Shown here: piece by piece, positions 1 to 7,988 of the stretch
How positions within the stretch are numbered: position 1 is the first letter of the stretch
Layout: each line of letters begins with the position of its first letter
Program-made: the position numbers and the translations under genes
The notes under the pieces: generated by a model
Database searches by the model: none
What the model saw: the letters and a program-made list of their open reading frames with translations, nothing else
What the model was told of the DNA's origin: nothing
Source of the DNA: an uncultured Eubacteriales bacterium
GTDB taxonomy: Bacteria; Bacillota; Clostridia; Oscillospirales; Oscillospiraceae
Direction of reading: 5' to 3'
Assembly (NCBI GenBank): GCA_900079765.1
Contig: LT599017.1
Span: 2,883,766 to 2,947,765 of the forward strand
Length of the DNA: 64,000 nucleotides

Positions 1-803
1 ACATCCAGGCCCCCCAGAAAATTGAAACGGACCAGCTCCCGGACGGCATGGAAAACTACGGCAACCAGGACGCCGACCAACTTTTAGACGCGCTCTCTGA
101 TCTTGATGTGGACACACTGGATCTGCGCCCTGCCCTTCAGGATGCGGCGAGGGACCCGGAAACACCCGCCCTCTACTTCAATACCGACCACCATTGGACC
201 CCTGAGGGGGCTTTTCTGGGGTACCAGGCCCTCTCCGCCGAATTGAAGGAGAAGTACGGCTACGCCGCCGACCCCCAGTTCCTTGAAACGGCGAGCTATG
301 AGGTCACCACATATGACGACTGGTTCCTGGGCAGCCAGGGCAAACGGGTGGGCACTCTCTACGGCGGGGTGGACAGCATCAACCTCTGGAAACCCAGATT
401 CGCCACCGACTTCACATACTCCTCTCCTGCTTTCTTCGACGACCGCACTGGACCCTTTGAGACCTCCCTCCTCTTCCCCGAGCGCCTGGAGCCCAAGGAC
501 TACTTCGGCGGCAACCCCTATACCCTCTATTCCGGTGGGGATTACCCCCTGGCCCGGATGTACAATAACTTAAACCCCGACGGCCCCCGCATCCTCCTCA
601 TCCGTGACTCCTTCTCCTGCGCCCTGGCCCCGTTCCTGGCCCTCCAGTGCGGGGAGCTGATGACCATGGACATGCGCTACTTTACCGACGACCTGGCGAG
701 CTATCTCGACTGGCTGAATCCCGACCTCGTCCTGGTGATGTACTCGGCCAGCGCCACCCGGCTGGACGAGATGTACCCCTTCACCGACTATTTCAAACAG
801 TAA
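1..803 (+). CDS. DHHW/AlgX-like SGNH-fold protein, 5'-truncated by window edge
   Basis: The reading frame is open from base 3 to a TAA at 801-803, so the true start lies outside the window and only the C-terminal part is present. The conserved motif TDHHWTPEGAF is the hallmark of DHHW/AlgX-type SGNH-hydrolase-like proteins, which often work beside MBOAT proteins in O-acetylation of surface polysaccharides. A later RDSF motif (ILLIRDSFSCALAPFLA) fits the same fold. That function is family knowledge; the expected MBOAT partner would lie upstream of the window and cannot be seen. The downstream MFS gene follows after 12 bases, so they may be cotranscribed. Confidence 0.75.
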   Translation, partial: IQAPQKIETDQLPDGMENYGNQDADQLLDALSDLDVDTLDLRPALQDAARDPETPALYFNTDHHWTPEGAFLGYQALSAELKEKYGYAADPQFLETASYEVTTYDDWFLGSQGKRVGTLYGGVDSINLWKPRFATDFTYSSPAFFDDRTGPFETSLLFPERLEPKDYFGGNPYTLYSGGDYPLARMYNNLNPDGPRILLIRDSFSCALAPFLALQCGELMTMDMRYFTDDLASYLDWLNPDLVLVMYSASATRLDEMYPFTDYFKQ

Positions 804-815
804 GCAGGTGCCTTC

Positions 816-2018
816 GTGGAACACAACCTCCCCTCCTCCCGGCAACTCAACTGGCACTATATTGCCATGCAGGCGGGTTTCTGGGCCATGTTCGCCTCCA
901 TCGTCGCCTTCCAGACGCCCCTTCTCCAGGCCCGTGGCTTTACCAACACCGAGGTCGGCTTCGTTGTGGCCGTGCGCTGTGGCGCGGGCATTTTCTGCCA
1001 GCCCCTGCTGGGAGGCTTTGCCGACAAGCACCCCAACATTCCCTTAAAATTCATCGTCTCAGCCTCTCTGACCCTGTCGCTGCTGGTGGGGCTCCTCTTT
1101 ACCTTCGTCCCCATGGGTCTTTGGGGCACGCTGGCGGTCTTCGTGGTGCTGGGTGGGTTTGAGATCTCGGCCTATCCCTTGATGGACGCCATGGCGATCC
1201 AGTACATCAACGCCGGGGTCCCAATCCGGTACAGCCTGGGCCGGGGCATTGGCAGTTTCTCCTATGCGATCTCCTGTGTGGTGCTGGGGCTGCAGTCCGA
1301 TACCGCCGGGGTGGAGAGCACCCTGCTCACCCACGCGGCTCTTGTGGTACTCGTGGCCCTCCTCTGCATTACATACCCCACCTTCCGTGCCCAGCCCCGC
1401 CAGTCGGGCGTGCAGGAGGAAATGCCTCAATCCGTGGTCTCCCTCCTGAGGGGCAACCCCCGTTTCACCCTCATGCTGGTGGCCATCCTTCTTGGCATGA
1501 CGGCCTGCCTCCCTATGTCCAACTATATGACGAACATTCTCCTGGAAAAGGGCGGCAGCAATTCCGACCTGGGCCCCACGCTCTTCATGATGGCCGCGTT
1601 CGAGCTGCCCACCGCCTTCTTCTTCCAGCGCCTGCTGCGCAGGTACGGCAGCGGAAAGCTCCTGCTCCTCAGCATGGTCTTCGTCACGCTGAAGGCTGTT
1701 GCCGTCTCGATGGCGCTCAGTCCCGCCGCCGTTCTGCTGGTCCAGCCCCTGCAGATGCTGGGGTACGGACTTTTTACCCCCTCGTCGGTTTTTTTCGTTA
1801 ACGAGTCGGTTCCCGCGGCGGACCGGGTACGGGGACAGACCATTATGATGGTAGCATCCAACGGCTTGGGTGGTATGCTGGCAGGCCTGATGGGAGGCCG
1901 CCTGCTGGACCTTGGCGGGGCGGCCCTCATGCTGAGCGTCTGCGTCGCCTTGGGCATCCTCTCCGTACTGATGGCCATGGCAGTGCTCCATTGGAAACAC
2001 CCCGTGGAGCGAGCCTGA
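816..2018 (+). CDS. MFS transporter
   Basis: 400 residues with about 12 hydrophobic segments, the usual size of a major facilitator carrier. The N-terminal half has the pattern of the MFS_1-like/LacY-HcaT group (QTPLLQARGFTNTEVGF followed by a GGFADKH loop resembling the G-x3-D-R motif between helices 2 and 3). The GTG start at 816 has an AGGTG five bases upstream. It lies 12 bases after the DHHW gene and ends just before a strong hairpin. The substrate cannot be inferred; the subgroup usually carries small organic acids, nucleosides or sugars in symport with protons. Confidence 0.75.
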   Translation: MEHNLPSSRQLNWHYIAMQAGFWAMFASIVAFQTPLLQARGFTNTEVGFVVAVRCGAGIFCQPLLGGFADKHPNIPLKFIVSASLTLSLLVGLLFTFVPMGLWGTLAVFVVLGGFEISAYPLMDAMAIQYINAGVPIRYSLGRGIGSFSYAISCVVLGLQSDTAGVESTLLTHAALVVLVALLCITYPTFRAQPRQSGVQEEMPQSVVSLLRGNPRFTLMLVAILLGMTACLPMSNYMTNILLEKGGSNSDLGPTLFMMAAFELPTAFFFQRLLRRYGSGKLLLLSMVFVTLKAVAVSMALSPAAVLLVQPLQMLGYGLFTPSSVFFVNESVPAADRVRGQTIMMVASNGLGGMLAGLMGGRLLDLGGAALMLSVCVALGILSVLMAMAVLHWKHPVERA

Positions 2019-2028
2019 TGGTATAAAA

Positions 2029-2070
2029 ACGCGGCCGGTATCGCTGACGATACCGGCCGCGTCTATTTTT
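2029..2070. terminator. Bidirectional intrinsic terminator
   Basis: Perfect 15-bp GC-rich stem (2029-2043 with 2048-2062) around a CTGA loop. CTATTTTT follows on the plus side and an AT-rich stretch (GTATAAAA) lies on the other side. It sits between the convergent MFS and Nudix genes. Confidence 0.85.
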
Positions 2071-2073
2071 GCT

Positions 2074-2652
2074 CTATCGTCCAATCCCCTCTTTGAGCCT
2101 CTCCCTGGCCCGGGCCAGGAGCTTGGCGTACACCCCGTCCATCTCCCATTCGTTGGTATACTCTAAAAGCCGCTCGGCGGGGAGCCATCCTACCCGGGTG
2201 TTCTCCTCCTCCCGGACGGTAAGGACGTCGTTCTCATCGGCCACCAGGAGGTAGGTCACGTTAAGGTGCTGGTGGGCTGCAACGTATTTGCCCCGCTTCA
2301 CGTGGCCCCAGACGGGGAGGATGTCCAGCGACGCGATGCCATCCCCCAAAGGGCGGATGTGGGCGGCTCCGGTCTCCTCCCGTGCCTCCCGGAGAGCGAC
2401 GGCGAGGAGGTCCCCGTCTCCGTCGGCGTGCCCCCCCGTCCAGGCCCAGACCCGGTAGATATTGTGGTGGGCCATCAGTACCTTACTGGCGTCGGCGTTC
2501 ACCACGAAACCTGAGCTGGTGATATGGGCGTACTCGTTTTCACGGGTGAGCACCGAACCCGGGTACCGGTCGATATATTCCAGGATGATGCGCTGGTCGG
2601 CAGCCTCCTGCTCGCTCTGTGGTGCGTAGGCCCTGATCTCATCGGCGTACAT
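2074..2652 (-). CDS. Nudix hydrolase
   Basis: 192 residues with a Nudix box near residues 93-115: GGHADGDGDLL followed by REAREETG. The REUxEE core that binds Mg2+ is intact, but the first conserved Glu of the box (GX5E) is Gly here. Nudix enzymes hydrolyse nucleoside diphosphates linked to another moiety; the substrate cannot be told. It is the last gene of the thyA-DUF523-folA-Nudix run, starting 6 bases after folA, so a role in nucleotide or pterin housekeeping (for example dihydroneopterin triphosphate or oxidised nucleotide) is plausible inference. Confidence 0.8.
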   Translation of the reverse strand: MYADEIRAYAPQSEQEAADQRIILEYIDRYPGSVLTRENEYAHITSSGFVVNADASKVLMAHHNIYRVWAWTGGHADGDGDLLAVALREAREETGAAHIRPLGDGIASLDILPVWGHVKRGKYVAAHQHLNVTYLLVADENDVLTVREEENTRVGWLPAERLLEYTNEWEMDGVYAKLLARARERLKEGIGR

Positions 2653-2658
2653 GCCTCG

Positions 2659-3138
2659 TCACTTCTCTCTTTTATAGGTCACGTAGCGAAAGGCGAGGCT
2701 GTCCTCGGCGAAAGGTCCCTCCTCCTCCGCGATACCCCAGCCGGGCAAGGCATCCAGATTGGGAAACCATGTGTCCGCAGGGAAATCGGCGTCGAGTTTC
2801 GTCACGTAGGCGGTATCGCAGCCATTCAGCAGCGCCCGATAGATCTGGGCCCCGCCGATGACGAAGGTGTCCTCCGGACAGCGGGTTCGGGCCTCCTCCA
2901 CGGAGCGGAGCACCACAGCCCCCTCCACCCGGAAGTCCGGGTCGGTAGACAGGATAAAATTTTCCCGCCCCGGCAGGGGCCGCCCGCCGGGAAAGGTGGC
3001 GAGGGTCTTGCGCCCCAGCAGCACGGGGTGGCCCAGGGTAAGGGTTTTAAAGCGTTTCAGGTCGGCGGAGACCCGCGCCAACAGCTCCCCCCGGTACCCA
3101 ATTGCCCAGTTTCGGTCTACAGCGACAATTAGTTTCAT
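2659..3138 (-). CDS. folA: Dihydrofolate reductase
   Basis: About 159 residues, normal for the family. Reduces dihydrofolate to tetrahydrofolate with NADPH, recycling the cofactor oxidised by thymidylate synthase. Recognised by MKLIVAVDRNWAIGYRGELL at the N-terminus (substrate loop), LGRKTLATFPGGRPLPGR and VIGGAQIYRALL. I prefer the ATG at 3138: it has AAGGAG eight bases upstream and its first bases overlap the TGA of the preceding DUF523 gene by four, whereas an upstream in-frame ATG would add ten unconserved residues. Lies in the same operon as thyA, as is common. Confidence 0.93.
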   Translation of the reverse strand: MKLIVAVDRNWAIGYRGELLARVSADLKRFKTLTLGHPVLLGRKTLATFPGGRPLPGRENFILSTDPDFRVEGAVVLRSVEEARTRCPEDTFVIGGAQIYRALLNGCDTAYVTKLDADFPADTWFPNLDALPGWGIAEEEGPFAEDSLAFRYVTYKREK

Positions 3139-3602
3139 TGTATGTTCTCCTTGTCCACAAAGGCCCATAATTCCGCGAGGTGCTCCTCGTCGAAGACCGG
3201 CATACCCGATCCTCTCAGCACCTCGGCAGCCACACCGTCGCCGAGAATCCGCGTGCCGGTAAAAGTCCCGTCATAGATGACTCCGCTTCCGCAGGAGGGG
3301 CTGCGGGCCTTGAGCAGCGCGCAGCGGCAATTTAGGCGCGCCGCCAGCTCCAGAGTACAGTCCGCCCCCCGGCGGTAGGCCTCCGTTACATTCTTCCCGC
3401 TCTTCGTAAGAACGCGTGCTCCAACCCGCTCGGCTGGAGGCCGCGGCGTAGCGAGACCCCCAAGCTGCTCCGGGCACAGCGGAACCAGATGGAGCCGCTG
3501 GTCGGTCAGGATGGTTTCCAGCTCCGGGATGGGATACCCGTCCCCGCTGTACCGGCATGGGAGGCCCAGCAGACACGCCGAAATGAGCACATTCATCCTC
3601 AC
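3135..3602 (-). CDS. DUF523 family protein
   Basis: 155 residues. The N-terminus (VLISACLLGLPCRYSGDG) and the LLKARSPSCGSG motif with paired cysteines are typical of DUF523, a small conserved bacterial family with no settled function; the conserved Cys residues suggest metal or cluster binding, which is inference. The GTG start at 3602 overlaps the TGA of thyA (GTGA), and its own stop overlaps the folA ATG, so translation of thyA-DUF523-folA is probably coupled. An alternative ATG lies two codons further in. Confidence 0.8.
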   Translation of the reverse strand: MRMNVLISACLLGLPCRYSGDGYPIPELETILTDQRLHLVPLCPEQLGGLATPRPPAERVGARVLTKSGKNVTEAYRRGADCTLELAARLNCRCALLKARSPSCGSGVIYDGTFTGTRILGDGVAAEVLRGSGMPVFDEEHLAELWAFVDKENIQ

Positions 3603-4429
3603 ACGGCCACGGGAATCTTCTCGTCCAGCGGGTGGCTCCTGTAGTTTTCCAGCGAAAAGCTGGACTTGGTAAACGCATAAAAATCGGTGATTGCGGGGTC
3701 TAAACTCAGCTTGGGCGCGTCGAAGGGCTGGCGGGCGATGATCTCCTCCACGATGGGAACGTGGCGGTCGTAGATGTGGGCATCAGCGATGACGTGGACC
3801 AGCTCGCCGGGGATGAGGCCCGATACCTGGGCCAGCATATGGACCAGGGCTGCGTACTGCATCACGTTCCAGCCGTTGGCGGTGAGCATATCCTGGCTGC
3901 GCTGGTTGAGTATGGCGCTGAGAGTCCGCCCGCTGACGTTGAAGGTCATGGACCAGGCACAGGGGTAGAGGTGCATCTCGGAGAGGTCGGCATGGTTGTA
4001 GATGTTGGTCATAATACGCCGCGACGCCGGGTTATGCTTTAAGTCATAGAGCACCCGGTCCACCTGGTCGAACTCCCCCTCGGCGTACTTGTGCTTTACC
4101 CCCAGCTGATAGCCGTAGGCCTTGCCGATGGAGCCGCTCTCGTCGGCCCAGGCGTCCCAGATATGGCTGGAAAGGTCCTTTACATTGTTGGACTTCATCT
4201 GCCAGATCCATAAAAGCTCGTCCACTGCACTCTTAAAGGCCATTTTACGAATGGTCTGGATGGGAAACTCAGACCTGAGGTCGTAGCGGTTGACGATGCC
4301 AAATTTCTTTACTGTGTGGGCGCTTGTACCGTCCTCCCACTTGGGGCGGACGGGCAAGCTTGTATCCCAGGTCCCATGCGCCAGAATGTCCTTACAGTTT
4401 TCGATGAATAAAGCGTCGGCGTAGCTCAT
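3599..4429 (-). CDS. thyA: Thymidylate synthase (ThyA type)
   Basis: 276 residues. Methylates dUMP to dTMP using methylenetetrahydrofolate, releasing dihydrofolate for FolA encoded two genes downstream. The catalytic cysteine is Cys157 in LYPCAWSM; the following LNQRSQDMLTANGWNVMQYA stretch is the substrate-binding RS-D-...-N-...-Y block of the family, and HIYDRHVPIVEE closes the active site. The ATG has GGAG about nine bases upstream. It is the first gene of the four-gene leftward operon and is divergent from the FUSC-like gene at 4551. Confidence 0.95.
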   Translation of the reverse strand: MSYADALFIENCKDILAHGTWDTSLPVRPKWEDGTSAHTVKKFGIVNRYDLRSEFPIQTIRKMAFKSAVDELLWIWQMKSNNVKDLSSHIWDAWADESGSIGKAYGYQLGVKHKYAEGEFDQVDRVLYDLKHNPASRRIMTNIYNHADLSEMHLYPCAWSMTFNVSGRTLSAILNQRSQDMLTANGWNVMQYAALVHMLAQVSGLIPGELVHVIADAHIYDRHVPIVEEIIARQPFDAPKLSLDPAITDFYAFTKSSFSLENYRSHPLDEKIPVAV

Positions 4430-4440
4430 AGCGCGCTCCT

Positions 4441-4524
4441 TTGAGTTTTTTCCTATTGTACCATGATTTTAGAACAAGAAAAAGCGTTGCGGAGAGAAAA
4501 ATATATGGTACAATAAAAACTCAA
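4441..4524. promoter_or_regulatory. Mirrored divergent promoter region of thyA and the FUSC-like gene
   Basis: On the plus strand TTGCGG (4487-4492), 16 bases, TACAAT (4509-4514) is a reasonable sigma-A promoter for the gene at 4551. The element ATGGTACAATA...AAAACTCAA at 4505-4524 recurs in reverse orientation at 4441-4464, placing a second TACAAT before thyA on the minus strand. The thyA copy has a poor -35. Confidence 0.55.
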
Positions 4525-4550
4525 GTCTATAAAACGGCAGGCGATTATCT

Positions 4551-5099
4551 TTGTCACAGGAAACACCTTCCCTTCTCCCCAAGGTCGGTCTTCGCAACTT
4601 AAAGACCGCTCTCTCCGCCACCCTCTGCGCTGCGCTCTATGCCATCTTTGACGCGAACCCCACCTTCGCCTGCATCGGTGCCATCTTCGGCATGGGCAGC
4701 GACATGGAGGACTCCTGGAAAAACGGCGGCAACCGGCTGATCGGCACTGTCATCGGCGGTTTTCTGGGCATGGGGCTGTTCCGGGTCTTCCTCTCTCTGG
4801 AGTCCCACGGGGGCCGGGCCTGGCTTCTCACCCTGCTTTTCGTCGGGGTGGTGGCGCTGATCGTGGCCTCCCAGATTTTCCGCTGGCCCGGGGCCATTCA
4901 GCCCGGCGGAGTAGTGCTGTGCATCATCCTCTTTAATACGCCGGAGAGCACCTATATCTCCTACGCGCTGCACCGTATGGTGGACACTGGTTTAGGCGTG
5001 CTGGTTTCCCTAGGCATCAACCTGCTCCTCCCCCGCGAGCGGCTGGACCGTTGGCTTGACCGCTGGCGGGCCTTCCAAGCAGCGCGGCGGCAGGGGTAA
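4551..5099 (+). CDS. FUSC/aromatic acid exporter-like membrane protein
   Basis: 182 residues with about four to five hydrophobic segments after a short cytoplasmic N-terminus. The pattern (LRNLKTALSATLCAALYAIF, then GNRLIGTVIGGFLGMGLF, ending LGINLLLPRERLDRW) matches the N-terminal membrane domain of the ArAE/FUSC exporter family, here without the long cytoplasmic C-terminal domain. A TTG start at 4551 best fits the conserved N-terminus; its ribosome site (AGGCG) is weak. Substrate unknown. Divergent from thyA and monocistronic by position. Confidence 0.7.
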   Translation: MSQETPSLLPKVGLRNLKTALSATLCAALYAIFDANPTFACIGAIFGMGSDMEDSWKNGGNRLIGTVIGGFLGMGLFRVFLSLESHGGRAWLLTLLFVGVVALIVASQIFRWPGAIQPGGVVLCIILFNTPESTYISYALHRMVDTGLGVLVSLGINLLLPRERLDRWLDRWRAFQAARRQG

Positions 5100-5338
5100 A
5101 GCGATAGGCTGCGATTTCTCCCCCTGAGGGGAGCGCGCCTATGCGGCGGGTGCACCCCTTTTCCGCAAAAAGGGGTAAAAATCGCCGTGGACTTGGCCTT
5201 AGGAGTTTTCATATTGGGGCACAATACCCCCAAATGCAGGGATGAAAATACTTATTTCCTCATCGGTTTGAAAACTGCTCGCAATGACATTGCGACTGGC
5301 CGAAGAAGGGGATAGAAGGCAGCAGGCAACCGCAAAAA
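5100..5338. other. Gene-free interval with several stem-loops
   Basis: No convincing gene. It holds a 6-bp CTCCCC/GGGGAG hairpin at 5118-5133, a 9-bp ACCCCTTTT/AAAAGGGGT hairpin at 5154-5176 and a 7-bp TCGCAAT/ATTGCGA hairpin at 5279-5295. The last, read on the minus strand and followed by GCAGTTTTC, is the best candidate terminator of mtaB. The cluster of small inverted repeats resembles an intergenic repeat unit, but no second copy was found in this window. Confidence 0.4.
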
Positions 5339-6640
5339 TCACCCCTGTGTGACGATCTCCCCTACCAGCCCGTCGGCGTGGAGGCCTGTGATTTTCACGT
5401 CCCGCTGGACATTGTGCAGGGCCTCTCCCTTGGCATAGACAGCCACATAGTTGGGCGCGTGGCCCCGCCAGAGGCCGCCCTTCTCCTCCTCGAAGAGGAC
5501 GGGCAGAGTCTCCCCCACCCGGCGGGTGAGGTAATCCGCCTCCAACCGATCCGCCAGGCTGCCTGCCCGGCGGGCTCTGTCCTCCTTGATGGCGTTGGAT
5601 GCCTGTTCCCCCATCCCCGCCGCGGGTGTCCCCTCCCGGCGGGAGTATGGAAAGATGTGCATTGAGGAGAAGGCGCACTTCTCCACGAAGGCCAGAGTCT
5701 CCATAAACTCCTCCTCGGTCTCGCCGGGAAAGCCAACGATCAGATCGGTAGTGATAGCAGGGTCAGAATAGTATTCTCTAAGTAATTCAACACTTTTATA
5801 ATACCAGAAGGTATCATATTTCCGGTTCATTCGGGCCAGAACAGCGTCGCTCCCGCTCTGCATGGACAGGTGGAAGTGCGGGCAGAGGTTTGGGAGAGCC
5901 GCCGATCGGCGGCAGAATTCCTCCGTGATGGTGCGCGGCTCCAGGCTGCCCAGGCGGATCCGCAGGCCGGGCGCGGCGGCGCAGACTGCTTCGATGAGGT
6001 CGATTAGCCCCGTCCCGTCCCGGAGTTCCTGTCCCCAGGAGGATATCTCGATACCGGTGAGGACGATTTCCCGGTAGCCATCTCTGGCAAGGCGTTTTGC
6101 TTCATATACCGCAGCCTCCAAGGGTAGCGAGCGCACCGGCCCCCGGGCGTAGGGGATGATGCAGTAGGAACAGAAGTTGACGCAGCCGTCCTCTACCTTG
6201 AGCATGGCTCGAGTGCGGCCCTCCAACCCTCCGGCTGGAAGATGCTCGAACGCGCGGTGGGTCATAATGTTGTCCACCCGCACCTCGGGGGCGGCAGCCT
6301 TATGCTCCACCAGTTTTTCCACCTCGTCGAGGAACGCCATCCGGTCGGCGGTGCCCATGACCAGGTCAACCTCCAAGGCGACCACCGCTTCCGGGTCGGT
6401 TTGGGCGTAGCAGCCGCAGACCGCAACCACGGCATCCGGGCGGCTCTTCCTGGCCCGGCGTATCATAGCGCGGGACTTTTTGTCGCTCACCGCCGTGACG
6501 GTGCAGGTATTGATGACATAGGCCTCGGCCTCTCCCTCGAAAGGGACCAAAGTATGACCCCGCTTTACAAGCTCGGTCTCCAGGGCCTGGGTCTCGTACT
6601 GGTTGACCTTACAGCCCAGGGTATATATCGCAATGCGCAT
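5339..6640 (-). CDS. mtaB: tRNA t6A37 methylthiotransferase MtaB
   Basis: 433 residues with the MTTase order: UPF0004 domain (YTLGCKVNQYETQALE at the N-terminus, with further Cys in NTCTV and CGCYAQ), radical SAM domain with CVNFCSYC (CxxxCxxC) near residue 155, and a C-terminal TRAM-like domain. The TLGCKVNQYET start distinguishes MtaB from MiaB and RimO. It inserts a methylthio group at C2 of t6A37 in ANN-decoding tRNAs using two 4Fe-4S clusters and SAM. GAGGGAA precedes the ATG. Stands alone, divergent from the HPr-like gene. Confidence 0.92.
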   Translation of the reverse strand: MRIAIYTLGCKVNQYETQALETELVKRGHTLVPFEGEAEAYVINTCTVTAVSDKKSRAMIRRARKSRPDAVVAVCGCYAQTDPEAVVALEVDLVMGTADRMAFLDEVEKLVEHKAAAPEVRVDNIMTHRAFEHLPAGGLEGRTRAMLKVEDGCVNFCSYCIIPYARGPVRSLPLEAAVYEAKRLARDGYREIVLTGIEISSWGQELRDGTGLIDLIEAVCAAAPGLRIRLGSLEPRTITEEFCRRSAALPNLCPHFHLSMQSGSDAVLARMNRKYDTFWYYKSVELLREYYSDPAITTDLIVGFPGETEEEFMETLAFVEKCAFSSMHIFPYSRREGTPAAGMGEQASNAIKEDRARRAGSLADRLEADYLTRRVGETLPVLFEEEKGGLWRGHAPNYVAVYAKGEALHNVQRDVKITGLHADGLVGEIVTQG

Positions 6641-6685
6641 AGCGTTCCCTCACAAATGCCGGTAGATTTCAGTGGCTTTTCACCG

Positions 6686-6713
6686 TTGTATTTTTTTTTA
6701 CCGGTGATATAAT
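6686..6713 (+). promoter_or_regulatory. Sigma-A promoter for the HPr-like gene
   Basis: TTGTAT at 6686-6691, a 16-base spacer that includes a nine-T run, and TATAAT at 6708-6713, about 70 bases ahead of the start codon. Confidence 0.6.
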
Positions 6714-6783
6714 ACTAAGATACCGCTCCTATTTTACCAGCCAAATTCCAAATTGTATAGACCAAAACATGGAGGTACCTCTT

Positions 6784-7023
6784 ATGCAGACCTTTTTTGT
6801 CACCCTGTCTTCTATCCCCGACGTGCGGCGCTTTGTAGACGCGGCCACCCGCTGCGCCTGTGAGATTGACGTGCTCTCGGGCCGCTACGTCATCGACGCC
6901 AAGAGCATTATGGGCCTCTTTTCCCTGGATTTACAGAAACCCGTCCAGGTGGAGTTCCACGGCAGCGACGACGAGTGCGCCGCGTTTCAGACGGAGATCG
7001 CCTCCTCCATTACCCAGGGGTAA
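6784..7023 (+). CDS. HPr-like protein lacking the catalytic histidine
   Basis: 79 residues with the C-terminal two-thirds of the HPr fold: YVIDAKSIMGLFSLDLQKPVQVEF matches the VNLKSIMGVMSL block around HPr Ser46. The segment that should carry the phosphoryl-accepting GLHARPA (His15) instead reads LSSIPDVRRF, so it cannot act as a normal PTS phosphocarrier. The serine equivalent to Ser46 is kept, as in the regulatory homologue Crh. The ATG at 6784 has GGAGG eight bases upstream; an earlier ATG overlaps that ribosome site. A second His-less relative lies at 15976-16194. Confidence 0.7.
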   Translation: MQTFFVTLSSIPDVRRFVDAATRCACEIDVLSGRYVIDAKSIMGLFSLDLQKPVQVEFHGSDDECAAFQTEIASSITQG

Positions 7024-7048
7024 GCGAGAAAAACGGCACCACCATCGG

Positions 7049-7078
7049 CGGAGCCCCCGACATGGGGACTCCGTTTTC
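7049..7078 (+). terminator. Intrinsic terminator
   Basis: CGGAGCCCC pairs with GGGG-A-CTCCG around GACAT (one bulge), followed by TTTTC. It separates the HPr-like gene from the HD-domain gene. Confidence 0.75.
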
Positions 7079-7101
7079 TATAAAAAGAGGGAGGGCTGTC
7101 C

Positions 7102-7680
7102 ATGGCATACAGTTTCTTTGCTTTTATCTCCCGTATGCGCTACATCAGCCGCTGGGGCCTTATGCGCAACACCGAGCAGGAGAACATTCAGGAGCACTCT
7201 CATATGGTGGCGGTGCTGGCCCACGCGCTGGCCGTTATCCGGCGGGACGTCTTCCACCAGGACGCCGACCCGGAGGGGGCTGCCACCGCCGCCCTCTACC
7301 ACGACGCGCCCGAGATTTTTACCGGCGATCTGCCCACGCCCGTGAAGTACTATAACCCCGAGATCCGCACCGCCTACCGGGAGGTGGAGTCCGTCTCCGC
7401 CGGAAAGCTGCTGGCCATGCTGCCCGAGGAGCTGCGGGGTGCCTATGAACACCTTCTCCACGAGGACTACGACGAGGGCACCAAGGCACTGGTGAAGGCG
7501 GCGGACAAGCTCTCAGCCCATATCAAGTGTCTGGAGGAGTTGAAGGCCGGGAACCGGGAATTCCAGCAGGCCGCCGAACAGACCCGGGCCGCCGTGGAGG
7601 CCATGGGTCTGCCCGAGGCGGGCTATTTCATGGAGCATTTTCTACCCGCCTTCGGGCTGACATTGGATGAGCTTCAATAG
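7102..7680 (+). CDS. YfbR-like HD-domain 5'-deoxynucleotidase
   Basis: 192 residues resembling YfbR, an HD-family 5'-nucleotidase acting on deoxynucleoside monophosphates. Visible: RMRYISRWGLMRNTEQENIQEHSHMV near the N-terminus (metal-binding His in QEHS), YHDAPEIFTGDLPTPVK (the HD pair, about residues 68-69) and VKAADKLSAHIKC (distal Asp). GGGAGGG precedes the ATG. The gene is followed after 26 bases by the ACT protein. Probable role: deoxynucleotide salvage or pool cleaning. Confidence 0.85.
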   Translation: MAYSFFAFISRMRYISRWGLMRNTEQENIQEHSHMVAVLAHALAVIRRDVFHQDADPEGAATAALYHDAPEIFTGDLPTPVKYYNPEIRTAYREVESVSAGKLLAMLPEELRGAYEHLLHEDYDEGTKALVKAADKLSAHIKCLEELKAGNREFQQAAEQTRAAVEAMGLPEAGYFMEHFLPAFGLTLDELQ

Positions 7681-7706
7681 CGACAAAAGGGAAGGGATTT
7701 GATTTT

Positions 7707-7976
7707 ATGCGCGCGATCGTCACCGTCAACGGCAAGGACCAAGTGGGCATCATCGCCACCGTCTGCACTCTGCTGACCCTGCACAATGTCAACGTACTCG
7801 ACATCAGCCAGACAATCCTCCAGGGCTATTTCACCATGACCATGCTGGTGGACGCGGAGAAGGCCGACATCCCCTTTGCCGATCTGGTGGTGGCGCTGGA
7901 GGCGGCGGGTAAAAAGCTGGGCCTGTCCATCCACGCCCAGCGCGAGGATTTATTCATCGCCATGCACCGCATTTAA
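7707..7976 (+). CDS. ACT domain protein (UPF0237 type)
   Basis: 89 residues comprising a single ACT domain: RAIVTVNGKDQVGIIATVCTLLTLHNVNVLDISQTI carries the glycine-containing ligand loop (KDQVGIIA). Stand-alone ACT proteins of this kind sense small molecules, often amino acids. It precedes the UPF0210 gene by 12 bases, a pairing widely conserved in Firmicutes and archaea, so the two probably work together; the process is not established. Confidence 0.88.
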   Translation: MRAIVTVNGKDQVGIIATVCTLLTLHNVNVLDISQTILQGYFTMTMLVDAEKADIPFADLVVALEAAGKKLGLSIHAQREDLFIAMHRI

Positions 7977-7988
7977 GGGGTGACCACA

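Noticed and set aside
5339-6640. MiaB or RimO
   Set aside because: The N-terminal TLGCKVNQYET motif is that of MtaB.
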